A DNA stretch of 64,000 nt, from assembly GCF_048541585.1 (NCBI RefSeq), contig NZ_CP183303.1:620001-684000 (forward strand), written 5' to 3'. Below the pieces are notes generated by a model. That model ran no database searches. It worked only from the letters and a program-made list of their open reading frames with translations, and was not told where the DNA came from. The number at the start of each line of letters is the position of its first letter. Positions within the stretch are counted from its first letter, which is position 1. The DNA is from Legionella_C sp048541585 (lineage in GTDB: Bacteria > Pseudomonadota > Gammaproteobacteria > Legionellales > Legionellaceae). Shown here piece by piece: positions 1-8,261 of the stretch. The position numbers and the translations under genes are program-made.

Positions 1-392
1 CTGAAGAGCTTACTATTAAAAATAAGAGCTTGATATTAAATATAGTCATTAATTATGGCGGGCGTTGGGATATTGTAAATGCTACAAAACTTATAGCCAA
101 AGAAGTCTTAAATGGTCATTTAGCAATTGATGATATTGATGAAACTATCTTTACCAATTATCTCAATATGAATGATTTACCTGAGCCAGATTTATTTATT
201 CGTACCAGTGGAGAGCATAGAATTAGTAATTTTTTTCTCTGGCAATTAGCGTATACAGAATTATATTTTACCCAAACCTATTGGCCTGATTTTACTGCTG
301 AAGAATTTGAAAAAGCATTAGTAAGTTTTGGGCAACGTGAGCGTCGTTATGGTAAAACTTCTCAACAATTAACTGAGATAATCCATGTTTAG
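1..392 (+). CDS. uppS: Undecaprenyl diphosphate synthase, C-terminal part (5' end outside window)
   Basis: Cytosolic cis-prenyltransferase that extends farnesyl diphosphate with isopentenyl diphosphate to C55-PP, the lipid carrier for peptidoglycan and O-antigen. The frame is open from the first bases of the window, so the gene begins upstream; about 130 of roughly 240-250 residues are visible. The family signature near the C-terminus is clear: PDLFIRTSGEHRISNFFLWQ, which binds the diphosphate, followed by AYTELYF and WPDF. The final RERRYGK is also typical. It overlaps the start of cdsA by 8 bp, so the two are translationally coupled in the envelope operon. Its partner ispA, which supplies farnesyl diphosphate, lies at 28.2 kb. 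Confidence 0.95.
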   Translation, partial: EELTIKNKSLILNIVINYGGRWDIVNATKLIAKEVLNGHLAIDDIDETIFTNYLNMNDLPEPDLFIRTSGEHRISNFFLWQLAYTELYFTQTYWPDFTAEEFEKALVSFGQRERRYGKTSQQLTEIIHV

Positions 393-1182
393 ACAAAGGT
401 TGTTGACTACCTTAATATTAATTCCTTTAGTACTTATTGGCATTTATTACAGTAGTTATTTGATATTAAATGGTGTCATACTGATATTAGTTTTAGGCTG
501 TAGTTTAGAGTGGTTGCAATTAATTCCTATAGCTAAAAATGTTGAGAAAATAATTTATCTAATAAGTATTGTTATTAGCTTTTTAATACTACCTTGGTTC
601 TATACTTATTGGCTTTATACAAGTTTAGTTATATGGTTTTTAATATTTATATTAATACAGCAGTATCCTAAATTACAAAAATTATGGTCTTATCCTATTA
701 TAATAGGATTATTAGGTATTTTGTTTTTACCGCTATTTGGTCAAGGTTTAATGTCTATTTTTGTATTAAATAAGGGACGGATGTTAGTTGTTTATCTTCT
801 ATTTCTTGTATGGGCTGCTGATATTGGCGCCTATTTAATGGGCAAATTTTGTGGACGCCATAAATTGATTCCCCAGGTAAGCCCAGGTAAAACCATAGAA
901 GGTTTTTTTGGTGGGTTTTTATTAACTTTATTAGTAAGTGTAGTAGGCTATTTTATTTTCCAACCTCATTTTGTTGCTAACTGGTTTATTATTGCTGTTG
1001 GAATGACTTTAGTTGCTTTATTTGGCGATCTCTTTATTAGTATGCTCAAGCGTCGAAGACATGTAAAAGATACAGGCCATCTTTTACCGGGTCATGGAGG
1101 CATACTAGATAGATTAGATAGTTTAATAGCGGCAGTACCATTCTTTTATTGGGGCATGTGTATTTTTGCACCCGGGATATAA
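385..1182 (+). CDS. cdsA: Phosphatidate cytidylyltransferase
   Basis: Integral inner-membrane enzyme that converts phosphatidic acid and CTP to CDP-diacylglycerol, the branch point of bacterial phospholipid synthesis. The 265-residue protein is highly hydrophobic with about seven or eight membrane segments. It carries the CDP-alcohol cytidylyltransferase signature near the C-terminus: KRRRHVKDTGHLLPGHGG followed by ILDRLDS. The SPGKTIEGFFGG motif around residue 165 is also conserved. The length is slightly shorter than E. coli CdsA (285). It overlaps uppS by 8 bp and stops 2 bp before rseP, so it sits in a tightly packed operon. dxr, which sits between cdsA and rseP in some bacteria, is absent here. 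Confidence 0.95.
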   Translation: MFRQRLLTTLILIPLVLIGIYYSSYLILNGVILILVLGCSLEWLQLIPIAKNVEKIIYLISIVISFLILPWFYTYWLYTSLVIWFLIFILIQQYPKLQKLWSYPIIIGLLGILFLPLFGQGLMSIFVLNKGRMLVVYLLFLVWAADIGAYLMGKFCGRHKLIPQVSPGKTIEGFFGGFLLTLLVSVVGYFIFQPHFVANWFIIAVGMTLVALFGDLFISMLKRRRHVKDTGHLLPGHGGILDRLDSLIAAVPFFYWGMCIFAPGI

Positions 1183-1184
1183 TT

Positions 1185-2540
1185 ATGTTTCTAACTCTAA
1201 TATATTTTATTATTGCACTTGTCCTATTGATTACGGTACATGAATACGGACATTTTTTAGTAGCTCGTGCCTGTGGCGTAAAAGTACTACGTTTTTCATT
1301 TGGGTTTGGTAAAGTACTTGCAAGGTGGCGTGATAGACATGGAACAGAATTCGTCTGGTCTATTCTGCCTTTAGGTGGCTACGTTAAAATGCTTGATGAA
1401 AGTGAAGATGAGGTTCCTACTGAAGAGCGTCATTTAGCTTTTAATAATAAACCAGTGTTGTCGCGTATTGCAGTTGTTATAGCAGGCCCTATTTTTAATT
1501 TTTTATTTGCTTTTGTAGCTTTATGGTTAGTTTTAATTATTGGAATTTATTCACTGGCACCAATAATTGATACGGTAAAGCCTAATAGTCCAGCAGCCTT
1601 TGCAGGAATAACAACAGAAGAAGAAATTATAGCTTTTAATGATACTCCTATAAAAAGTTGGCGGGATTTTCAATATGCATTAATGCCGCTCATTGGGAGT
1701 GATGACTCAATTAAGTTAACCTTAAAAGCGCTTAAATCTGGCCAACAGAGAATAGTTTATCTTCCTATGGCGAGTTGGAAATTAGATACTAATAACCCAG
1801 ACCCATTGGCAGGCTTAGGGATTGTGCCTTTTATTCCTAAAATTCCACCTATAGTAGGTGAAGTAGTTATGAATTCGCCAGCACAAAAAGCAGGGCTTCA
1901 ACCAGGCGATTATATTAAAAAGCTCAATAATAAATTGCTAGATGATTGGTTAAACTTAGTAAATTATGTGGCCAAAAATCCAAACAAGCCACTGACGCTA
2001 ACTATTTTGCGTGGTAAAGATATTTTAAATATTAATTTAACGGTTGCTAGCCAAGAGAAAAACGGTCAGGTAACTGGATTTTTAGGAGTTCGTTCACAAA
2101 AGGTAGATTGGCCTAAACAATGGCTTAGATACGATCGAGAATCACCAACACATGCCGTAGTAACTTCATTTAAGCAGACTACTAATTTAATTGGCGCCAC
2201 TTTTTCTTTAATCACTCGATTTTTTACTGGCAAGTTAGCTTGGCAAAATGTTAGTGGTCCAGTTGGTATAGCTCAGGGTGCAGGCGAGTCAGCCCGTAGC
2301 GGGTTTACCTACTATTTATCCTTTTTAGCGCTTGTCAGTATTAGTTTAGGTGTACTCAATTTATTGCCAATCCCCATGCTTGATGGCGGACATCTTTTAT
2401 ATTATGTGATTGAGATTATTCGTGGTAAGCCTTTATCTGATGCTGCAAAATCACTTGGTTTTTGCATAGGTTTAGTCTTATTAATTACTTTAATGGGGCT
2501 GGGATTAAGCAATGATCTTGCAAGATTATTACATAAGTGA
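1185..2540 (+). CDS. rseP: Site-2 zinc metalloprotease of the sigma-E pathway
   Basis: Intramembrane protease that makes the second cut in anti-sigma factor RseA and removes remnant signal peptides. The zinc site HEYGH (H19, E20, H23) is in the first membrane helix, two PDZ-like regions lie in the periplasmic part (around residues 115-290), and the third conserved motif, PIPMLDGGHL, is in a C-terminal helix. The ORF can be opened 36 bp earlier, but the ATG at 1185 fits the family N-terminus (short lead into helix 1) and follows the cdsA stop by 2 bp, so I chose it, giving 451 residues. Upstream of bamA, as in most gammaproteobacteria. Confidence 0.95.
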   Translation: MFLTLIYFIIALVLLITVHEYGHFLVARACGVKVLRFSFGFGKVLARWRDRHGTEFVWSILPLGGYVKMLDESEDEVPTEERHLAFNNKPVLSRIAVVIAGPIFNFLFAFVALWLVLIIGIYSLAPIIDTVKPNSPAAFAGITTEEEIIAFNDTPIKSWRDFQYALMPLIGSDDSIKLTLKALKSGQQRIVYLPMASWKLDTNNPDPLAGLGIVPFIPKIPPIVGEVVMNSPAQKAGLQPGDYIKKLNNKLLDDWLNLVNYVAKNPNKPLTLTILRGKDILNINLTVASQEKNGQVTGFLGVRSQKVDWPKQWLRYDRESPTHAVVTSFKQTTNLIGATFSLITRFFTGKLAWQNVSGPVGIAQGAGESARSGFTYYLSFLALVSISLGVLNLLPIPMLDGGHLLYYVIEIIRGKPLSDAAKSLGFCIGLVLLITLMGLGLSNDLARLLHK

Positions 2541-2690
2541 CTTTTGCTTTTCTTGACAGAACAAGTTAGTTCCTATAAAAGGGATGCAAATACCCAATTT
2601 CCTTGGAAATGTAACTCAATAGCAATTTTAAGTTAAACAAATTAAATTCAAAACGATCATTTTTAATGATGTGCTGGGCGTAAAATAATA

Positions 2691-5000
2691 ATGAAGAAAG
2701 TCAGTAAAAAAAGAGTAGTCAGCGTTTTCTGTTCAACTTTACTTGCATGGTCAATTAATGCTCATGCAGAAGGGTTTGTCGTTCGTAATATTAAAGTTGT
2801 AGGTTTACAACGTGTAACTGTTGGAACAGTTTTAAATTATTTACCCATCCAGGTCGGGGAAGAAGTAGGGCCAGACACAACAGGAGAAATTATTCGTGCC
2901 TTATATGATACTGGCTTCTTTCAATCAGTTTCTTTAGAGAGGCAAGGTAATACATTAATTGTCAATGTTATCGAGCGCGCTACAATTGGCTCCATAAATG
3001 TTGTCGGTAATAAAGAAATTCCTTCTGACAAAATGAAGGAACTTCTAAAGCAGATGAATTTAGTTAAAGGACGTGTGTTTCAGCGTTCTGCATTAGAAAG
3101 ATTAGAAAAAGAACTTAAGCAAGCTTATAATGCACGCGGTAAATATAATGCTTTTATTGATACTAAAATTACCTCACTGACTGAAAATCGTGTTGCTATT
3201 ACAGTGACAATTTCTGAAGGCCGAGTTTCTCGTATTCGCGAAATTAAATTTATAGGCAATCATGATTTTTCAAGTGGTGAATTATTATCCCAAATGTCTC
3301 TGTCAACAAGTAACGTTTTTACTTATTTTTCTAAAAAGGATCAGTACGCTAAATCTGCTATGGATACCTCTTTAGAAGCTTTACGTTCCTTTTATCTTGA
3401 TAGAGGCTACTTAAAGTTTAATATTATCTCGTCACAGGTGATGTTATCACCAGATAAGAAAGATGTTTTTATTAATATTCATGTTGATGAAGGGCCGCAA
3501 TATCGATTCGCAGGCTATGATGTTATGGGAAAAGCGATTTTACCTAAAGAGCAAATAGCGTCTCTTGTTCAAATAAGAAAAGGCGATGTTTTTTCACGTA
3601 AAAAGGTAACGGAAAGTATTTCTGCTATTGGACTTGCACTTGGCGATAAGGGTTTTGGTTTCCCCGCAATTAATGCAGAGCCTAAAATTGATGAGGAAAA
3701 TAAAACAGTTTTTATTACTTTCATCGTTAATCCAGGTAGGCATGTTTATGTGCGCCGGATTAATTTTCATGGTAATACGAAAACAGGTGACTATGTTTTA
3801 CGTAATATTATCCGACAAGACGAAGGTTCTTTATTATCATTACATAACATAAAAGAATCTGAGCGAAAGCTACGTCTTTTAGGTTATTTAAAAAACATTA
3901 ATATCACTACGACCCCTGTGCCAGGTGCTAATAATCAAGTTGATTTAGATGTACAAGTTGAGGAAGCGCCTTCTGCTGAAGCAAGTGCATCACTAGGTTA
4001 TGGTACTAATGGTCCACAATTTAATGCCTCATTCAACCAACATAATTTTATGGGTACAGGCCGCGCTGTTGGAGTAAATTTTAATGCAAGCTATTGGGGT
4101 CAAGAATATGCTTTTAATTACTATAATCCGTTTTATACACAAACTGGTATAGGTAGAGGTTTTAACTTATATTATCAACGTGTTGACCCTGACCACCTTG
4201 ATGTAAGTTCTTATTCTGCTGATCGCGTTGGTGGAGATATTAGTTACAATATAGCTTTAAGTGAAATCAGTAATTTACAATTTGGTTATGGATTTCAAAA
4301 TCTAACTATTAAATCAGTAGGGGTTGTTCCACAGATTCAAAATTTTGTTAATTTATATGGTCGTAATTTTAATGAAATCCGCTTAACAGGTGGTTGGAAT
4401 CGAAATACTTATGATCAATTTCCTTATCCTACCCGAGGTTTAAATCAACAATTTACGGGCTTATTAGCACTGCCAGCTAATTCAGATTCATTTTCATATT
4501 ATAAACTGACTTACTCAGCACACCTTTATTATCCATTGATACGCGGCTTTATCTTATCTATGTTTGGTAATATAGGTTATGGAAATGGCATTAATAAAGA
4601 TGTGTTACCATTTTTTGAAAACTTTTATGCAGGTGGTATATCACAGCCAGGTATGGTAAGAGGTTTCCAAAGTTTTTCTTTAGGCCCTAAAGATAGTTAT
4701 GGTCAAGCATTAGGATCTAATTTCTTAGTCAATGGTAGTATTGGTTTAATTTTACCTTATCCTTTTAGCCGTGAAACGATTAGAACAACAGCCTTTATGG
4801 ATGCTGGTAATGTATTTTCGCGCGGTATTCCACCCTTATTATCTGGGACTGATTCAGGCCCTGTTCGCTATTCAGCAGGATTATCTCTTGAATGGCGCTC
4901 GCCTTTTGGTCCTTTAGCATTTAGCGTGGCTAAGCCATTAAATAAACAACCAGGTGATGATACGCAATTATTCCAATTCACTTTATCATCAGCTTTTTAA
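2691..5000 (+). CDS. bamA: Outer membrane protein assembly factor BamA
   Basis: Central beta-barrel of the BAM machine that inserts outer-membrane proteins. The 769-residue precursor starts with a cleavable signal peptide ending AHA|EGF (about residue 26). Five POTRA domains follow (roughly residues 27-425; the first begins FVVRNIKVVGLQRV), then a 16-strand Omp85 barrel. The conserved RGF motif of loop 6 is visible as MVRGFQSF near residue 660, and the protein ends with the aromatic C-terminal strand FQFTLSSAF, a classic BAM beta-signal. It is preceded by 150 bp without a gene that may hold its own promoter, and followed by a hairpin. Gene order rseP-bamA-skp is standard. Confidence 0.97.
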   Translation: MKKVSKKRVVSVFCSTLLAWSINAHAEGFVVRNIKVVGLQRVTVGTVLNYLPIQVGEEVGPDTTGEIIRALYDTGFFQSVSLERQGNTLIVNVIERATIGSINVVGNKEIPSDKMKELLKQMNLVKGRVFQRSALERLEKELKQAYNARGKYNAFIDTKITSLTENRVAITVTISEGRVSRIREIKFIGNHDFSSGELLSQMSLSTSNVFTYFSKKDQYAKSAMDTSLEALRSFYLDRGYLKFNIISSQVMLSPDKKDVFINIHVDEGPQYRFAGYDVMGKAILPKEQIASLVQIRKGDVFSRKKVTESISAIGLALGDKGFGFPAINAEPKIDEENKTVFITFIVNPGRHVYVRRINFHGNTKTGDYVLRNIIRQDEGSLLSLHNIKESERKLRLLGYLKNINITTTPVPGANNQVDLDVQVEEAPSAEASASLGYGTNGPQFNASFNQHNFMGTGRAVGVNFNASYWGQEYAFNYYNPFYTQTGIGRGFNLYYQRVDPDHLDVSSYSADRVGGDISYNIALSEISNLQFGYGFQNLTIKSVGVVPQIQNFVNLYGRNFNEIRLTGGWNRNTYDQFPYPTRGLNQQFTGLLALPANSDSFSYYKLTYSAHLYYPLIRGFILSMFGNIGYGNGINKDVLPFFENFYAGGISQPGMVRGFQSFSLGPKDSYGQALGSNFLVNGSIGLILPYPFSRETIRTTAFMDAGNVFSRGIPPLLSGTDSGPVRYSAGLSLEWRSPFGPLAFSVAKPLNKQPGDDTQLFQFTLSSAF

Positions 5001-5025
5001 AGGCTAAAAATTAAAGTAATTTATC

Positions 5026-5062
5026 TTGGCTTTGTATAACTTTCAGCAGTGAGCAAAGCCAA
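5026..5062 (+). terminator. Hairpin downstream of bamA
   Basis: Perfect 9-bp arms TTGGCTTTG (5026-5034) and CAAAGCCAA (5054-5062) with a 19-nt loop, 25 bp after the bamA stop. There is no uridine tract afterwards, so it may be a processing or partial termination hairpin separating the highly expressed bamA from skp rather than a full intrinsic terminator. Confidence 0.45.
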
Positions 5063-5148
5063 TAAACTAGCTAGATTTTACCATCAGTATCTTCGCAACG
5101 TAGATTAAATTATGATAGCATGGACATCTTTCAACTTGGAGAAAAAAT

Positions 5149-5649
5149 ATGAAGCGTGTTGGTAGTTTCCTTATTGCAATATTAATGAGTTTAGGGACCT
5201 TAACTGCATTTGCTGAGGATGCAAGAATCGCTGTAGTTGATTTGCAAAAAATTATGCAAACTTCGAATCAAATGAAAGCTATTCAGCAGAAGTTAGAAAA
5301 AGATTTTAAACCTCGCCGTGATAAACTCGTATCTATGGAAGATGATTTAAAAAAAGATATGGAGAAATTTAAGCGTGATAGCACGATAATGAGCCAAAAT
5401 CAAAAGAAAGAACTTGAGAAGAAGATTGTATCAAACCAACAACGGTTCGAGCGCGAAGGGCAACAATATCAGCAAGAGCTAAGTACTGCTCATAATGAAG
5501 CAATGGAGGATCTTTATTCAAGGATAAGAAAAGCTATCTCTAAAGTGGCTGAAAGTGGCAAATATGATCTTGTTCTACAGAAAGATGCAGCGCCTTTTAG
5601 CACCTCTAAATTAGATATCACTGATCAAATTATTAAAGAAATTAATTGA
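5149..5649 (+). CDS. skp: Periplasmic OmpH/Skp-family chaperone
   Basis: Trimeric periplasmic holdase that shields unfolded outer-membrane proteins between Sec and BAM. The 166-residue product has a signal peptide ending about TAFA|EDA, then the characteristic start RIAVVDLQKIMQTS, a long charged coiled-coil stretch (about residues 45-130, rich in K, E and Q) that forms the tentacles, and a C-terminal beta segment YDLVLQKDAAPFST that belongs to the trimer body. GGAG lies 8-9 bp before the ATG. It follows bamA as in other gammaproteobacteria, but the next expected gene, lpxD, is absent. Confidence 0.93.
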   Translation: MKRVGSFLIAILMSLGTLTAFAEDARIAVVDLQKIMQTSNQMKAIQQKLEKDFKPRRDKLVSMEDDLKKDMEKFKRDSTIMSQNQKKELEKKIVSNQQRFEREGQQYQQELSTAHNEAMEDLYSRIRKAISKVAESGKYDLVLQKDAAPFSTSKLDITDQIIKEIN

Positions 5650-5821
5650 ATATAACTCATAATAATTTGTAAATTTAAATTACTGCCATATAGCAGTTAC
5701 CTGCGTGTCACTGCTATAGCATTAATTTTATTTTACAATTCGATATTAATTGTTTAATTTTAATAGCTCTTTAAAAGTTCTGTAACTATAAATAATTTTA
5801 ATAATTGACTAGCGCTTTACT

Positions 5822-5965
5822 AGACCTCTTTCCAAACTATTAAAGATGAGACAAGTTCTTTAGAAAAAAGAATTGAAAAAGTATTGTTTATAAGAATTAC
5901 ATAAGTACTTAGCAGTTGTTTTTTCTATGGAGTTTGGCTGTCTTAATAGCAGTTTGAAAAGATGT
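5822..5965. repeat. MITE/REP-like element, family B, diverged copy (144 bp)
   Basis: The left end AGACCTCTTTCCAAACT (5822-5838) and the right end CAGTTTGAAAAGATGT (5950-5965) are imperfect inverted copies of each other. The element has the same total length, 144 bp, and the same ends as the copy at 38649-38792, and both have a related core (ACATAAGTAC here, ACATAAAGTAC there). No coding capacity. Confidence 0.65.
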
Positions 5966-6075
5966 TTATTGCATAACGCGTACTCTTGTCCGTTATTTTT
6001 TAAATACTTAAGATTTAATTTAGTCTAAGCCTAAGCAACTGCTCAAGAGGATTTACTTAAACCAAGGCGCGTCTT

Positions 6076-6186
6076 TAATGGTATCAATTTAAGCTTATGT
6101 AGGTTAGGTCTTGGACAAACGATAGCTATGTGAATATGTGGTCAAGGATCAACCTACATAAAAATTCTCCTAAGTTGACGCCATTA
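6076..6186. repeat. MITE/REP-like element, family A (111 bp)
   Basis: Inverted repeat with ends TAATGGTATCAATTTAAG and CTAAGTTGACGCCATTA (reverse complement begins TAATGGCGTCAACTTAG). Inner arms TGTAGGTTAGGTCTTGG and GTCAAGGATCAACCTACA pair imperfectly. The right half matches the element at 22289-22373 closely (AACCTACAT.AAAATT.T followed by AAGTTG.C.CCATTA). Confidence 0.65.
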
Positions 6187-6331
6187 GGTGAATGTTTATA
6201 AGCCTAGTGTTATTATTGTGCTCGATAATAAGCGTACAGGATATACGCTGCAAACCTTATTGTATTAAGGCTAAATGTACTATTTTGTTGTTAACAGTTC
6301 AAATAATTTGATTTAAGTGAGAGATAGCAAT

Positions 6332-6790
6332 ATGAGTGAGCCTATAGACATAATAAAAATACTTGAACTATTACCACATCGCTATCCTTTTATTCTGGTT
6401 GATAGAGTAATGGAATATAAAGCGTTCGACTATTTAATAGCTAGTAAAAATGTAACTATTAATGAACCTGTTTTTATGGGTCATTTTCCTGGTAACCCAA
6501 TTATGCCTGGCGTTATGATGCTTGAAGCATTAGCACAAGCTAGCGCTATTTTATCAAATTTATCTCGTGAACCTAAAGAAGGACATGAATTCCTCTACTT
6601 TTTTGCTGGAATTGACAATGCTAAATTTAAACAAATTGTTATACCGGGTGATCAACTGCGACTTGAGGTAAAGTTAATTGGGCAAAAACGTGATTTTTGG
6701 CGTATGCATGGTGAGGCTTTTGTGGGCGACAAGCTTGCTTGTTCCGCAGATTTAATGAGTGCAGCGAAGGAAGTGAAAAGTGATAGATGA
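6332..6790 (+). CDS. fabZ: (3R)-hydroxyacyl-ACP dehydratase
   Basis: Dehydrates beta-hydroxyacyl-ACP in type II fatty-acid synthesis, competing with lipid A acyltransferases for hydroxyacyl-ACP. The hot-dog fold motifs are clear: LLPHRYPFILVDRV at residue 14 onwards, the catalytic-His loop MGHFPGNPIMPGV and the catalytic Glu in MMLEALAQ. The ATG at 6332 (152 residues) is preferred over the in-frame GTG 15 bp upstream because it gives the usual family N-terminus. Its last 11 bp overlap the start of lpxA, so the two are translationally coupled. Family length is about 150 residues. Confidence 0.95.
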   Translation: MSEPIDIIKILELLPHRYPFILVDRVMEYKAFDYLIASKNVTINEPVFMGHFPGNPIMPGVMMLEALAQASAILSNLSREPKEGHEFLYFFAGIDNAKFKQIVIPGDQLRLEVKLIGQKRDFWRMHGEAFVGDKLACSADLMSAAKEVKSDR

Positions 6791-7550
6791 ACGTGCAATG
6801 ATCCACCCATCTGTAAAATTAGCAGAAGGAGTATCAGTAGGCCCAGGTAGCTACATTGGTGCTGATGTGGAAATTGGAGAAGGCACCTGGATTGGGCCAC
6901 ATGTAGTAATACAAGGTCCGACTATAATTGGTAAAAATAATAAAATTTTCCAATTTGCCTCAATTGGCGATGAGCCTCAAGACGTAACTTATAAAGGTGA
7001 GCCAACCCGTTTAGAAATTGGTGATAATAATATTATTCGTGAGTATTGTATGATTAGCCGGGGTACAGTAAAAGGCGGTGGCTTAACATGCATAGGCAAT
7101 CACAATTTCTTTATGGCTTATTCTCATGTAGGTCATGATTGTATGGTAGGAAATTACACCATAATGGTTAATTATTCTGCTTTATCGGGCCATGTTATTC
7201 TCAATGATTATGCAATTATTGGAGCTTATGCTGCAATTCATCAATTTTGTCATGTTGGTGCTTATGCATTTGTGGCACGAGCAACCTATGTAACTAAAGA
7301 TGTTTTACCTTATGTTATGATTGCAGGCCATACAACCTCCGCTTGTGGTATCAATACAGTGGGCTTAAGAAGACGTGGATTTTCATCAACCGCAATTGAT
7401 TATTTGCGTCGTGCTTATAAAATCATTTTTCGTAAGGGACTAACAGTTCAGCAAGCTGTTGCAGAACTAGAAGTGATGCAACAAGACTGCCCTGAAGTAA
7501 TACCTATGATTGATGCTTTAAATAATTCAGTGCGTGGAATCGTTAGATAA
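6780..7550 (+). CDS. lpxA: UDP-N-acetylglucosamine acyltransferase
   Basis: First step of lipid A synthesis: transfers a 3-hydroxyacyl chain from ACP to UDP-GlcNAc. The 256-residue protein has hexapeptide repeats forming a left-handed beta-helix in its N-terminal two-thirds, the conserved FQFASIGDEPQDVTYKGEPT stretch, the catalytic His in YSHVGHDCMVGN and the helical C-terminal domain starting GLRRRGFS. The GTG at 6780 lines up with the E. coli start MIDKSAFVHP (here MIDERAMIHP), so it is chosen although it overlaps fabZ by 11 bp. lpxD and lpxB do not flank it as in enterics. Confidence 0.96.
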   Translation: MIDERAMIHPSVKLAEGVSVGPGSYIGADVEIGEGTWIGPHVVIQGPTIIGKNNKIFQFASIGDEPQDVTYKGEPTRLEIGDNNIIREYCMISRGTVKGGGLTCIGNHNFFMAYSHVGHDCMVGNYTIMVNYSALSGHVILNDYAIIGAYAAIHQFCHVGAYAFVARATYVTKDVLPYVMIAGHTTSACGINTVGLRRRGFSSTAIDYLRRAYKIIFRKGLTVQQAVAELEVMQQDCPEVIPMIDALNNSVRGIVR

Positions 7551-7554
7551 TATT

Positions 7555-7941
7555 ATGTTAACTATTATAATAGTTGCTTTTGGTGGTGCGGTTGGTGCTA
7601 TTGCGCGTTTTGCAAGTGTGACATTAGCCCAATCTATACTGGGAATGCGTTTTCCCTTCGGCACTTTAATTGTTAATAGTGTAGGCTCTTTTTTAGCTGG
7701 TTTCATCATGATAATACTTTTAGAGCGGTTCGCTGTTAGTGATCTTTGGCGACTTTTTTTAGTTGTCGGTTTTTTAGGCGCATACACTACGTTTTCAAGT
7801 TTCTCATGGGAGACCTGGGCATTATTTGAAAGTGGAAATAGTCTTCTCGCTTGCGCAAATATTTTACTAAATAATATCTTTTCTTTATCATTAGCATTTT
7901 TAGGAATACATGTCGGGCGATGGATTGGAGGAGGTTTTTAA
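7555..7941 (+). CDS. crcB: Fluoride efflux channel CrcB/Fluc
   Basis: Small dual-topology membrane channel that expels fluoride. The 128-residue protein has four hydrophobic helices and the family motifs GGAVGAIARF, FPFGTLIVNSVGSFLAGF (the conserved pore Asn) and FLGAYTTFSSFSWE, where the Phe/Thr track lines the pore. The ATG at 7555 begins 4 bp after lpxA; an in-frame GTG 21 bp upstream is inside lpxA and gives an atypical N-terminus. The stop overlaps the next gene's ATG (TAATG), so the gene is co-translated with the DUF190 gene. No fluoride riboswitch is possible directly upstream because lpxA occupies that DNA. Confidence 0.92.
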   Translation: MLTIIIVAFGGAVGAIARFASVTLAQSILGMRFPFGTLIVNSVGSFLAGFIMIILLERFAVSDLWRLFLVVGFLGAYTTFSSFSWETWALFESGNSLLACANILLNNIFSLSLAFLGIHVGRWIGGGF

Positions 7942-8237
7942 TGCAAGTGAAAGTGGCACGTATCTATTTGAGTGAGGATTCACCTTTACTAATGTCCATT
8001 TATAATTATTTGCATCAGAATAAAATTAAAGGCGCTACTATATTTCGTGGGGTTAAAGGATTTGGCCATTCAGGCAAGTTACGTGAGGCTACAATAATGG
8101 ACATGCACTTAAATCTACCTATGGTTATTGAGTTTTGTGATGAGCCAACTATTGTAAATAGTGTTTTAAGTCATTTTCGGGATCAATTAGAACCAGGACG
8201 TGTTTTGCATTGGCTTGCAGATATGGATATTGGTTAA
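7941..8237 (+). CDS. DUF190 family protein (CrcB partner)
   Basis: A 98-residue ferredoxin-fold-like protein of the DUF190 family, which is frequently encoded next to crcB and fused to PII-like folds in structural surveys; its molecular role in fluoride resistance is not established. The pattern RIYLSEDSPLLMSIYNYLHQ and KGATIFRGVKGFGHSG is typical, followed by LPMVIEFCDEP. The start ATG at 7941 has a strong ribosome binding site GGAGGAGG inside the crcB end and overlaps the crcB stop by one base. An earlier in-frame start at 7920 would lie inside crcB and lacks such a site. Confidence 0.85.
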   Translation: MQVKVARIYLSEDSPLLMSIYNYLHQNKIKGATIFRGVKGFGHSGKLREATIMDMHLNLPMVIEFCDEPTIVNSVLSHFRDQLEPGRVLHWLADMDIG

Positions 8238-8261
8238 ATTAGAAAATATTGAGGTACAGTA

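Larger units (their letters stand above)
5650..6331. other. 682-bp non-coding interval where lpxD would be expected
   Basis: In the usual order skp-lpxD-fabZ-lpxA this interval would contain lpxD (about 1 kb). Stops occur in all frames and I recognise no hexapeptide-repeat (LpxD-like) fragment. The interval instead holds two dispersed inverted-repeat elements (5822-5965 and 6076-6186). The fabZ promoter presumably lies near its right end. Confidence 0.7.

Noticed and set aside
1149..1184. Earlier start for rseP
   Set aside because: It would put 12 residues of overlap with cdsA before the normal first helix, and the ATG at 1185 fits the family.
7400..7560. Fluoride riboswitch upstream of crcB
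   Set aside because: crcB starts 4 bp after lpxA, leaving no leader, and no riboswitch-like conserved core is visible.
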